Of a stretch of DNA of 64,000 bases, positions 22,573-32,474 are shown one piece after another (within the stretch, counting starts at the first letter, position 1; each line of letters opens with the position of its first letter). The notes beneath the pieces were generated by a model. That model was not told where the DNA came from, ran no database searches, and saw only the letters and a list, made by a program, of their open reading frames with translations. A program made the position numbers and the translations under genes. Source of the stretch: Prinsepia uniflora (lineage: Eukaryota > Streptophyta > Magnoliopsida > Rosales > Rosaceae); NCBI GenBank assembly GCA_032719365.1, contig CM064862.1, positions 82,147,628-82,211,627 of the forward strand, read 5' to 3'.

Positions 22573-23330
22573 TCACCAAGGATTAGGAACAATCCAGGTC
22601 CCTAAATTCTTGAATTTATAATATTTGTGAATAACTTCGGACTTCAAGTTGTAAGCTAATCCAACCCTACACAAAGAATTAAATTGGCTATCCATGTCTT
22701 CATACGTAAAGTAAATCCAGTTTTCTCGGAATTCTCGAAAACTTTGAGTGGGTATCGATATTCCTGAATTTTTATCATCCAAACATAAAGCTCGACCATG
22801 TAGGTGTTCCACTCCCTCCCACGTACTTCATATCATTACAATTTAACTTGAATATAAAAAAAATAATGTTTTGATGTTCTTTGTGGGGAAATATCTGTTC
22901 CGGTCGACTCAACATAAACGCAACGATTCTCTGAATATTGCTCCACAAGCAGTAGCTCACCTGCTGATTCAACCAAATAAGAAGTCGTCATACGTGCATC
23001 AACATGCTTCCTTGCTACCTGGTTGAGGTAAACTTCATCCATAAAAGGTTGAAATTCTGCAATAGGTGGTTTCGTGAGATTATCAAAATTATAGCTTTCC
23101 CTCGAATCAGATCTCAAGTCCCAAACACAAATTAGTTTTCCGAAAAACAATGAAAATAATTGGCCATTCATAAATTGAATGCAGTCATCAAGGACGTGGT
23201 CTTGGTGGCCCAAGGAAGTCGATCCATGCACTATTTCCAGGTTTCCAGAATGCTAGTGTTCGGTACCAACAAAAAGGCCCCCCTTGGTAGATTACCACAA
23301 CAGCAGAGTAACTTCAATTTTAACTTTTAA
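22573..23330 (-). pseudogene. DUF295 (F-box/SKIP23-like) pseudogene
   Basis: Minus-strand pieces in different frames together follow a DUF295 domain: 'LAFWKPGNSAWIDF' (about 23200-23260), 'DDCIQFMNGQLFSLFFGKLICVWDL', 'YLVESAGELLLVEQYSE' (within 22836-23190), then 'LHGRALCLDDKNSGISIPT' and the C-terminal '...NLGTWIVPNPW' stop at 22573. Proteins of this plant family usually carry an N-terminal F-box for SCF ubiquitin ligases and a C-terminal DUF295 region; only the latter is left. At least two frameshifts and upstream in-frame stops break it. The clean terminal stop and good match suggest a once-functional local gene. No F-box is visible upstream to 23870. Confidence 0.8.
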
Positions 23331-23870
23331 AATTAGATTAATTAATATACAATGAATTCTTTCTGATCATGAGATGTAGTTCTTCCTGAAAATAAGTTAA
23401 AGGAGATTCTTTGTGTGCAGGGAGCAGCATGCGGCCATATATGCATATACGAGAGCACACAGAAAGATGATACCTATGAGGTTCTTCTCATCGCAATATT
23501 TTGAGAATTTGTTAATGAAGGAGTAGAAATTAAGTGAATAAAATAGTACTCAAAATTTGTGTCAATTGGATTCTAATGTTTTGCCTCATCAATTATGCTT
23601 GAAGTCTGATATCAACTCTGTACGTACTTAATCTAGTATAGTTTATTACCATCACGGCATCACGACACCATTTTTTTATTTTTTTATTTTTTTTATGAAG
23701 TTGTATGAAAGTAGAAGCTTCATTGAACCTAGAAAAGCAAATATAGGGCTAGGACTTTTTCTTAATATATCGCTTATTACCATATTTTGCACCAAAAACG
23801 AGATTTAAAATAAAAGGAAGATTAATAAGACCTATTTGAAACTTTCAAACAAATTTGAGACTATATTATA
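23331..23870. other. Spacer, no gene seen
   Basis: AT-rich sequence with T/A homopolymers near 23670-23700. It may contain the lost N-terminal part of the DUF295 gene, but nothing recognisable remains. Confidence 0.5.
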
Positions 23871-24037
23871 TATGGATGAATAAGAATGATTGTGACACAA
23901 AGAAACCTTCATCATCTAGTAGCATCCGTCCACTTTATTTTTAATTTTTTGTTCTTAGACATTAACAATATCCAATCACCTAATTACCAACAGAAAATTC
24001 CAATATCCATCCACTTGCATATGTTGCATTGTATTTA

Positions 24038-24570
24038 CATGGATGAAAATATCGGTATATTTCGGTAAAATTTCGCCTAAATTTCGGTAATTTGGGTCTG
24101 CGCCACATAAGAATGGGGGAAAGATATTGACCGAAATTTCGACATTTTTTTTTTGTTTTGAGCCCAGTGATCCTTTCCTGTGATCAAAACGATGAAGATG
24201 TACTATTAATTCGTGAAAATAAGATATAAAAAGAAGGAGATTGAGTCAGGTCATGGCCTCGGGTTGGAAAACCCGAGTTACAGACCCAGCTGAAGGTAGG
24301 AGATGACTGTTAGTTTTTATACGTATATATTTGACGTTGGTTAAACTACAAAAATGCTGGCTAGCAGAGTTGACTTTGGATTTTGTTTCTCATTTGGGGG
24401 TCTTGGGTTCGACCCCCCTTGTCTACAACTGCTGTTTTTTTTCTCCTTCTTTATCCATTTTTCCCAATTACATCATATATTTATTATAAAATGATATCGA
24501 TATTTAGAGCGAGATATCCGTATATTTAGTTAGCAATATATCCGTCGACATCGATTTTTTCAATCATTAA
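24038..24570. mobile_element. Mutator-like TIR element, copy 2
   Basis: It starts CATGGATGAAAATATCGG and ends CGATTTTTTCAATCATTAA, inverted relatives of the copy 1 ends. Blocks such as 'GAGCCCA.(A/T)GATCCTTTCCT' and 'AACCCGAGTT.CAGACCC' are shared in the same order. The flanks TTGTATTTA and TTGTACATT agree at 6 of 9 bases. The paralogous segment at 27369-27666 lacks the element exactly here, which supports a real insertion. No transposase. Confidence 0.72.
24362..24416 (+). ncRNA. tRNA-like pol III promoter head inside Mutator-like copy 2
   Basis: TAGCAGAGTTG (24362-24372) fits the A-box consensus TRGCNNAGYNG. GGGTTCGACCCC (24405-24416) fits the B-box GGTTCGANNCC and forms a T-arm-like stem. 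The spacing of about 33 bases is tRNA-like. No acceptor or anticodon stem is evident and no CCA-side pairing is seen, so it is not a functional tRNA gene. It may be a SINE head or tRNA relic. Confidence 0.45.
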
Positions 24571-24600
24571 TTGTACATTTTCTCTCTCTCTCTCATCTCG

Positions 24601-24835
24601 ATGGCTTATCGAGATTCCACTCTGGAGGATTTTAACCTCCCCGAAGATGATGATCGACTTGCTTCACCACATCGCTCCACTTTACACCCTTGAGACGTGT
24701 TGCCCCGTCCACTTTGCACTTTCAAAACTACATTTCCTCCTTGAGGCTTCAAGCTATTCACCTCACATTGAAAATCCCAATTCAAGCCCTACTCTCATGT
24801 CAAATCAACCCTCTACTAAATCACAGGAATCATAA
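24601..24835 (+). pseudogene. Short unidentified frame, copy A (frameshifted)
   Basis: ATG at 24601 opens MAYRDSTLEDFNLPEDD and stops early. A second frame from about 24647 continues with 'DLLHHIAPLYTLETCCPVHFALSKLHFLLE' to a stop at 24835. Paralog B (27556-27668) reads MAYPSFDDFNTPKDDDLLHQISLLCTLAMCWHIHFA in one frame, so copy A has a frameshift near 24650. I do not recognise the family. Alternating sense in both copies argues for a degraded gene start rather than chance. Confidence 0.4.
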
Positions 24836-25332
24836 GTTTTTTCAGTTTTTCGTTTACTTGTGAGAGGTGATCAGTCGGTTTTCAGTCAGTTCAATCAATT
24901 TTCAGAAAGCTTAATCAGTTGTTAAATTGTGATCGAGTTTTTAGTCAATTACAATATTTCGTTCAATTGTGAGAGGTAATCTGAGGCTGACAAGATTTTC
25001 CCCAATCTCAAAAACCATGTTGCCTCTTCTCTCCATTCTCTGGCACTTGTTCACCAGTCATAGTACCTTTGCCTCCGAATGCGTAGAACACATTGTGGTT
25101 CACATTTTCTGATTCACGGCATGTCTTGGTTGCTTCCGAATTCTAATATATGTGCAAGCAAAGCTCATAGTTTTTATCAAAAGTGAAAAGAGTTAAAAAA
25201 TGACAAATTTGTTTACAATTAATTAATAGAGTTTAACTGCTGCATATTTACTTTCTTTAAGCCTAACTTATTTCCCATTCCACACTAGAAGATATTTATA
25301 GTTTTGAGACTCTCTTCTCAATTAGGTTGCAT
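24836..25332. other. Spacer, no gene seen
   Basis: AT-rich, with repeated 'TTTTCAGTCAGTTCAATCA'-like phrases near 24860-24920. Nothing coding is supported. Confidence 0.5.
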
Positions 25333-25522
25333 TGAAATGGATACAGATACGAGGATATGATACGACGCGATACGTTGATACGTCAAAATTAAAAAATCAA
25401 AGGATACGATACGAGAAGGATACGAAAAATAAATAATACATTAAAATTCAAATATAGTTAATAAAAACAATTATGCAATTTCAGTTTATTCCAACTATAT
25501 CCTCGTATCAGTATCCGTTTCA
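25333..25522. mobile_element. Small MITE (190 bp)
   Basis: Left end TGAAATGGATACAGATACGA and right end (TCGTATCAGTATCCGTTTCA) form about 26 bp of inverted repeat with two mismatches. The middle is AT-rich with more GATACG repeats. No clear target duplication is seen, so the superfamily is not assigned. Confidence 0.65.
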
Positions 25523-25825
25523 GTATAATCTAGGCATATAACAAGAGATATGTGATAAAAACAAATTATAAGTTATTAGGGTTCGAACTTGAGACTAATT
25601 CTCTTTTCAGTATAATCTCCGCACTCTCTGTGTTTGTATAAATGCCCCTCTCAAATTTAATACAATCTTACTCTTCGAATATCAACTGTTTTCTCATTAT
25701 TTTTCATTTGGGTTTCTCTTTTTCTTTTTCTGTTTTGGGATGATTATATAGATTTTAACGCAACCACCCCACCGCAACAACAAATTGAAGGGCTGGTGTA
25801 GCTTCGGAGTCAAAGGTTTCTTGTG

Positions 25826-26020
25826 ATGGAAACAGAGTATTGTTGTTCATCGTCTTATTCTTCCTCAACCACCAACACAAGCATGGAGAAGCGCAAGCAG
25901 AGGAAAAACCAGCAACAACATGATCACCATCAAGAAAAGCAGTTCAGAGGAATTAGGATGAGGAAGTGGGGGGAAGTGGGTGAGGAAGTGGGGAAAGTTG
26001 GGCAATTTCATGGCCCTAGG
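25826..26020 (+). pseudogene. Truncated AP2/ERF (DREB-like) transcription factor
   Basis: ATG at 25826 opens METEYCCSSSYSSSTTNTSMEKRKQRKNQQQ, then KQFRGIRMRKWG, the start of an AP2/ERF DNA-binding domain of the DREB/ERF type that continues '-KWVAEIRE' in intact members. Here a run of six G (normally five) at about 25970 shifts the frame after WG. The shifted-back frame (KWGKWV) is followed by a partial repeat of the same bases and then unrelated sequence. Roughly 45 of the usual 180-220 residues remain. Intact homologues act in the nucleus as single-domain regulators; this one cannot. Confidence 0.75.
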
Positions 26021-26508
26021 GGCGTATTGGACGTATCAGGGAGTATCCGAGCGTATTGGGCGCATATCGAACTGGTATCGGTATTTGAAACGCGATACCG
26101 GTCCATGGGGGCGTTTTGGTGCTTCCTAACTTCTCAGGGTTGTTCATAGCAAAAAAAAAAAAACTTACCGATGATATGTTCAATGATAGTCTAAACATTT
26201 GTTGGTTTCAAAATCGACTCAAGGCGGAGATGGCTCGGAGAACAGCTCAATCGTAATGGGTAAACTTCTAATCTCAAGTTCCTAGCTGATGAATCGATAT
26301 TAGCTCGAATAGTGATGAGGTTAGTTGAAATGTTCTTTCTTCTATCAATTTGTGGTATGAATGGATAATTGAAACATGCAAATTATACTATATGATAATC
26401 TATGCGCACTATGTGTTTGTGTGTTTGCTTCCATGAGATTCTGAATATTTTCTCACTGATATAACAGTGTTCTCATAGATTGAATTGTGATTTATTAAAT
26501 TAAGGGTT
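26021..26508. other. Spacer with GTATC/CGATAC-rich stretch
   Basis: 26020-26105 is rich in GTATTGG / GTATC / CGATACC phrases resembling, in inverted sense, the GATACG-rich MITE at 25333. It may be a piece of the same family that broke the ERF gene. The rest has no recognisable feature. Confidence 0.45.
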
Positions 26509-26779
26509 TGTTAGCGATGATCTTTCGTGGAAAATCTCACACTTACCTCTAGCACTCACAAAATGATTACATGGAGAATCATGGCACTATGACGTCAATC
26601 TTTGCCTATTACATCATACTATTTGACTAACTAATTTATAGTAGAACTTGACTATCAAGTAAAGGCACGCGTGCGCACATACACCCTTTGCGGTTGAGAA
26701 TCTGCTATTCTGAATCCACCTCAGCTAGCTATCCTAACTACAAAGGGTGGTGCTCAATAAACATGTCTACACACCAACA
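26509..26779 (-). repeat. Ty1/Copia 3' LTR (about 271 bp)
   Basis: On the minus strand it begins TGTTGGTGTGTAGAC at 26779, right after the purine run AAGAGAA and the end of the Copia reading frame, and ends CGCTAACA at 26509. The TGTT...AACA ends are typical of Copia LTRs. Confidence 0.65.
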
Positions 26780-27335
26780 TTCTCTTCTAGACTGGTTACT
26801 GGTTTTACAAAAAAAATCCAAAAATTTCCTCTCAAGTAGGTGAATCTCATCTTAGACAATGCTTTAGTTAAAACGTTTGCCACTTGATACTCTGGCTTGT
26901 AGTAAATCAAGTCTGCTTCACCAGATTGCATAGCCTCTCCAATGAAGTGAAATCTCCTGTTTATGTGCTTCGTCTTTTGATGAAATAACACATAATAGAG
27001 TCATAGAACTTGTTTTGCTCACCAAAGTCCTCCAACACAAACCTAATCCACTTAGCTTTTGTAGTAACTTTAGATGCACTTACATACTCTGTCTCTGCTA
27101 TAGATAATGCAACCATGTGTTGCTTAACCGATGCCCAAGAAAACACGCATCCTTCAAATGAAAAGGCATACCCTGATGTGCTTCTCATGTCATCAATACT
27201 TCCACGCCAATCTGAATCACAGTTTCCAATTAAAGTTACCTGCTTTCTTTTAATGTACTCAATTACATAGGTCACTATACCTTGTATGTACCTGAGGACT
27301 CTTTCAACCATCCAAGATGTTTCTTTAATGGACTA
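26780..27335 (-). pseudogene. Ty1/Copia polyprotein remnant, RNase H end
   Basis: Minus-strand frames read 'VERVLRYIQGIV', 'SDWRGSIDDMRSTSGYAFSFEGCVFSWASVKQHMVALSIAETEYVSAS' style RNase H sequence (26961-27311), then after a small deletion and frame change 'LFHQKTKHINRRFHF...GEADLIYYKPEYQVANVLTKAL' (26767-26960). The order SDWAG, STSGY, SWxSxKQ, STAEAEY, TKHI, and FTKAL is the C-terminus of Copia pol. The deletion removes the CDN.SA segment. Reverse transcriptase and everything upstream are absent past 27335, so this is a 5'-truncated dead copy. Confidence 0.88.
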
Positions 27336-27368
27336 TGCAAATAAAATAAAATAAATATGAGACAATGT

Positions 27369-27666
27369 TATGGATGAATAAGAATGATCGTGGCACAAAG
27401 AAACCTTCATCATACACTAGCATCCGTCCACTCTTTTATTTTTTTCTTAGACATTAACAATATCCAATCGCCTAATTACAAAAAGAAAAATCCAATCCAT
27501 CCACATGCATATGTTGCATCACACATTAGATAGACTCCATCGTATATCTCTCTATTGATGGCGTATCCCTCTTTTGACGATTTTAACACACCAAAAGATG
27601 ATGACTTGCTTCACCAAATCTCCCTACTTTGCACCCTTGCAATGTGTTGGCACATCCACTTCGCAT
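27369..27666 (+). repeat. Duplicated segment, copy B (empty site)
   Basis: Paralogue of 23871-24720 without the Mutator-like insertion: the sequence passes through TTGCATCACACATT at about 27513-27527 where copy A is interrupted. It includes the short frame from ATG 27556 (MAYPSFDDFNTPKDDD...) ending at TGA about 27668. The function of the frame is unknown. Confidence 0.72.
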
Positions 27667-27668
27667 GA

Positions 27669-29590
27669 GGGTTGTTAATAGGTTCAAAAAACCTGACTAA
27701 AAACCACAATGAGTCTAAATTGTATCCAAAACAACTTAATCGAAGCAAAAACCAAACAAAAGATGGAACCCAAACCGAACCAGGCACTAACCAGTTCGAT
27801 TTTGGCATTTAGATCTGTAGAATCAAACCGAACTGGACCTATTCAGATCCTTAATTTTATACCAAAATGGCGATATTTTGGAGTCCCTCTTCAATATTGT
27901 CGAAGAATCCTCTTCTAGTCCTCACTTCATCCTTCATCTTGATCACTCTTACGGACTGGGTTCGTCTCCTTCACACATCTCAGAGCCACAACCTAGAGAC
28001 TCACTTTCCACACTCACCTCAGCCTTCATTCCTCCTCAATCTACCTCTCCCACTCAAGCCTCACCGCATCCCCCAATGGTTCAACCCTAACATTTGTCTC
28101 TCCCCCATCCTCAAGCTCAATCTGTTGGTTTCAGGTACCCCAGAGGATCGCAGGGAAGGAAGCACGGGAGCTTGGTGCAGAGAACCTGCGATGGTGTTCT
28201 CAGTGAGGTATACTTCTCTTCTTTAGTCCTTAGCTGAAATCGACTGGTTTAGGTTAGTTTTTAGGTTGTGTTTACTTCTGTATTGATTTGAATTGAAGAG
28301 GGAAAGGTATTGATCACAGTGATGACACTGTTCTATTGATATTTCTCAATGCACACAAAGTGTTCGTAGAAATGCATCAATCAGATTTCTCTGAGTGATC
28401 TTAGTGCTCTCACCTTCTAGAGAGAGTCACAACAGTATGCATTGATTTTCTTAATGAATTACAACCCTCATTGATCCTTTTTACACTCACAGAATCATAG
28501 GAGGCCACATGGCATCATCCACACGGTTTTCTCACTTTTCTTGCTCACAAAGAAACACACACACACCTCACTTGAATCAGTTAGCACAAACTGCCATGCT
28601 GGCACTCACACACTCTCTAGTGCCTAGGACAGATGTCACCAATTAAATGAGGCTTTAGATCAGGTGCTATGCACCATGATCAATCCTGCTGCAGTTGCAG
28701 CTTACACACTAACACAATCTCCTATGGCTCATACACCAGATTGAGAGATTGATTCAAAGTTGTGCTCCCTCAATCTCCTATGGCTCACTTTCGATCTCTT
28801 AGTCAGTCTATCTCCATCTCTCCCTCGATCTCTCTATTGTAGTCTCTCTTCGATCTCTTCCTCAATCTCTCAGTTGATCTCTCCTTCAACATCTCTCCAT
28901 CTCTCCCCTTCCTTATCAATCTCTCCCTCGATCTTTCTTTTTTGGCCAAACTCGCCATACTCAATCAATTATTTCCTTACTTTTAGGATCGCCTTACTTT
29001 TACTCCCTTCACAACTTCATGCATTCTCATTTTTTCAAATTCTCCTTAAAACATTATCCCCTTACTTTCACTCTCTTCACGACGTCACGCCTTCTCATCC
29101 TCTATCTGATTCAATGTACAAAGCTCCTCTCTCTTCCTCTCATTATCTGCTTTCTTTTTTCGTGGTTTTGTTCCTCTCGGTCATCCTCTCTCTGTGTGCT
29201 TAGACTCAATCAATGCATTCCTCTCTCTTATTCTCTCCTACACAACGCCTTTGCCTTTGACCCAAAGTACACATGTGATTGAATTAATTTGATGAAGAGG
29301 GGAGTGCAAGGTTAGGGTTTAGCTCTTCCATTTGGTTTTGAATTTTCTGTTTAGTTTTCAATTTTTTGCGTCTGGCTTTGCGTTTGGTTTTGCATTTGGT
29401 ATCGATTTTTCTGTTTATTTTTTATTTTTTTTTGTTTTTGGTTTTCCGATTGCATTTGGTATGGGTTTATTAAATAAATTTAATTATAATTATAATAGAA
29501 AAATAAAAATAAAATGTTCTATATAAAAAAACTAAGTAGTGGGCGGTGGGTTGGGATGGGTAGGGCGATCACCATCCTGGGCGACTATCA
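27669..29590. other. Unassigned stretch with pyrimidine-rich low complexity
   Basis: 27670-28230 has open but unrecognised frames in several phases. 28310-28760 looks like degraded repeat sequence. 28790-28950 is a TCTCTC(C/G)ATCTC low-complexity run with an apparent serine/proline-rich frame (28760-29203) that I treat as composition artefact. 29330-29460 is T/G-rich with TTTGCGTTTGGTTTT repeats. No gene is supported. Confidence 0.5.
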
Positions 29591-29884
29591 AATCAGGTCT
29601 TGCGGCTGCAACTTAATGTCATTCAGCCCACACTCACGTATTTGGTTGAACATGAGGGCGAACTGTACCTGAATTTGCTCGTTTTGGGCCTGAAAGCACA
29701 AGTAACGGGCCTTGATCTCTACATTCTCAGACTAGAGGGTCTCCACATTGTCCTTTAGTTGGGAGACCTCCTTGGGATTGGGTCCCACAGAAGAACTCAA
29801 AGACCCACTCGAGACGTCCCAAGTAAGCCTTTCCTTCGCACCCCGAACAAACTTCTCGGGATGCTTACTAAGTTGGCGCTCCAA
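29591..29884 (-). pseudogene. Coiled-coil transposon ORF remnant (CACTA-associated, tentative)
   Basis: Minus strand from 29884 reads 'LERQLSKHPEKFVRGAKERLTWDVS', 'NPKEVSQLKDNVETL' then one in-frame stop, then 'ENVEIKARYLCFQAQNEQIQVQFALMFNQ'. The heptad-like leucine/glutamine pattern resembles the C-terminal coiled coil of plant CACTA accessory proteins (Transposase_24/Ptta type). Domain assignment is tentative because the core domain is not seen. LTR-like unit 6 cuts it at 29885. Confidence 0.45.
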
Positions 29885-32230
29885 TGTAACGACCCGTCCC
29901 GGACAGTAGGATTAAGACTGTGTTTAAGATGAGATTAGTGAGCTTAATTGGTGGTTAGTCAGTTACGATAAGTCCGGTAGCGTAGAATGACGATTTTGCC
30001 CCTAGGTTGGGCAAAATGTTAACTTTGAGTTCAGGCGGTCAAATGGACTTTGACCGATGACTGTGACGTAGTTCGGGACGTCACGAATCCGTAGATAGGT
30101 GGTACGCCCGATTCCGACATCCGAGGAGGAAGTTATGATGTTCGGAAGGTTCAGGGCATTACCGTAATTTGGTTAAACTAGGGGGAAAGAGTTGACTTTT
30201 CGTACGATCGGGTTTTGACATGTTGACCTAGGACCGTTAGGTAGATCTCGTCGTCCTGAGTTCGATGACAGGCGGCACGTATTCATCAGAGTTAGGATGT
30301 GTGCGTTACGGGTCTAGAAAGGTAGTGGCAAAATGGTAATTTTGACTTAAAAGGAAGGGCAGTTTAGTCTTTTGTACTTTGGGCTTGGTGCAGCCGGATT
30401 TGGACAAGTGTCCAGGGCAGAGAGGAGATTTTTGTGTGAGGCTTGAGGAGATGGTGATACGTGCTAGGAGTCGGGTTGGTTCTAGGAAGCACGACTCCAA
30501 TTATATGGGTATGTGTTCGTGTTTGTTTGAACTAGAGAGAAACAGAGACTGAGAGATTGGGGAAATTGGATGGTGGTCGTGAGTGTTGGTGTGTTTGGTG
30601 AGTGGAGAGTGACCAGAGATTGAGAGAGAGAGAGACAGTGAGTGAGTTGGGAGGTGTCGTGCTTGTGTGTGTGCGAAGTGGGAGTTCACGGGGAAAACCA
30701 GAAAAACAGAGAAGCAGTGAGAGATCGTGGTGGTGGTGTGGTTGTGTGTTGGTTTAATTGAACTCGAAAGAAAGTTGGGGAGGACTCTGTGACCTCCAGG
30801 GAGTGCGGCGGTGAGCACGGTGGTGATCGACAGCATGTAATTTCTCACCCCCGTTAGATTACTCTGTTTTACCGTGAATTTCAAACGGGAAGTCGTGGGT
30901 TTTGAGTGTGAATCGAGAGATTTGGTGAGTTGGGTGAGTTTTAGTAGGTTCCTAGGATTTGTTTAGCGTGGTTGCCGTGAAGGGGGAGTGGCTGGTTGGC
31001 CGGGAGGAAGAACAGGGGACTGATCGGGTTTTATTTCGAGTTAAGGACGATGATCTAGGGACTGTGTCGAGGTGTTAGAGTAAGGGAATGGGTTTTTTAG
31101 GACTAGACGGTGAGGATGGTGAAGAGAGGATTCGAATTGGTGGACGGACGGCGGAGAACCGGGAACGCCGGTTCAAACCGGTTCACACGAGGTAGACGGT
31201 AGTGAACAGTACCCTGTGTGCAGGCGCGTGAGGCCACGCGCAGCCACTTTGGGCGGCGCGTGGGGGCTCATGCGGCGGTTCTTGGGAAAACGGTCAACAT
31301 AGTTTTTGGTCTAGAAGTTGTAACGAGTCTAATGGAATTGGTTTCGGGTTAATCAGACGTCGTTTGAGCTTAGTTCCGCGAGGTTGAAGGTTTAGGGTTC
31401 CGGTTTGTTACGTTTAGGACCCGGGGATTTTTGGGAAAAATTAGGTGGACCTTAGTAGACATGTTAGAAACATTCTTGTGTGATTGTTGACAGGATCGGG
31501 ATTTCCCGAGGAAGCTGAGGAACGTACGGGACGTTCGGGACGCGACTGAGGGCTTGGTACTGTGAGTGGACCCTTTCTTTAAACTTGAGCATGCATAACT
31601 GCTTTTAAATACTTGTTTTACGGTTTTACTTGTGTTTTGGTGATTGTTGAATATGTGATGTTGGTTTTTCATAATTGCACGTTTTTCGAGAAATTACATA
31701 TTTGGCACGTTTTACGAGAAATGCTTGATTACTGATTATGATGTCATGCTTTGGGGTTTTCAAACGATAAGTGATTTTCAATAATTATAAATGGATTTGA
31801 GACGTGATTTGATAATCGAGGCTTTCGGTTTTGAAATCGGATTTCGGTAAACGGAATTTGGTTTTAAAGTTGAAATGTGGATTTCCGGATTTGGGTTCGG
31901 AATGACGGTATTGGATGCCGGAAGGGCATCGGACTGGTGATTTCGAATTCAGGTTTGGATGTGGATTTAGAAATGGTTTTTAAATGGCTTTGATTGGATT
32001 TGTTGGATCTGGTTAATGGGTTTAAAGACCCGGATTGAGTTTAAAGACCCGGATTGAGTTTAAAGACTCGGGAGTTTAAAGACTCGGATATATTGATATT
32101 TCCCCCGTAGGCCTATTGAGTTTAAAGACTCGGGAGTTTAAAGACTCGGATATTATTGAGGCCTGGATTGAGTTTAAAGACTCGGAAGTTTAAAGACTCG
32201 GATAGATCCAGCAGGTTTGATCGGATAATG
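29885..32230 (+). mobile_element. LTR-like unit 6 (plus), 3' truncated
   Basis: It starts TGTAACGACCCGTCCC at 29885. It matches unit 9 in reverse, including the GC-rich block (31225-31265), 'GGGATTTCCCGAGGAAGC' (about 31498) and an array of GAGTTTAAAGACTCGG repeats (32026-32205). Similarity to unit 9 fades near 32230 and the usual GGGTCCTGTCA end is missing. Units 6 and 9 form a subfamily distinct from units 4, 5, 7 and 8. The minus-strand frame 30501-30884 reads through G/T-rich leader sequence and is not conserved. Confidence 0.78.
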
Positions 32231-32474
32231 ATTGGTTGAAACTTACGTTTTATTATACAGTTTCATGGTGCTTATGAATAGGAATAAATTAATAATTAGG
32301 AATAAATTAATAGGGATAAATTAATTAGGAATAATTAAGTTTGATCGGATAGTTGCACTTCTTTCGCCATTACTGCCTACAAATAGGAATAAATTAATAA
32401 TTAGGAAACTAATTATCAAAACTAAAAATTGAACTATTAAAATAAGGAAACGTCGAACTGACTTGGATAATGCC
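32231..32474. other. AT-rich junction between units 6 and 7
   Basis: It contains three to four copies of GGAATAAATTAATAATTAGGAA-like phrases and a second 'GTTTGATCGGATA' (about 32340) echoing the end of unit 6 at 32216. This suggests local duplication or illegitimate repair at the truncation point. Confidence 0.5.

Larger units (their letters stand above)
23871..24720 (+). repeat. Duplicated segment, copy A (carries a Mutator-like insertion)
   Basis: The sequence from TATGGATGAATAAGAATGAT (23871) to about 24037, and again from 24571 to about 24720, is repeated at 27369-27666. Copy A differs mainly by the 533-bp Mutator-like element. Both copies carry an ATG-started short frame after a CT-rich leader: MAYRDSTLEDFNLPEDDD here and MAYPSFDDFNTPKDDD in copy B. 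I do not recognise the protein. Confidence 0.75.

Noticed and set aside
24362..24416. Functional tRNA gene
   Set aside because: A and B boxes are good, but no acceptor stem or anticodon arm can be folded around them.
28760..29203. 147-codon serine/leucine-rich plus-strand frame
   Set aside because: It comes from a TCTC(C/G)ATCTC low-complexity run; no domain and no gene context.
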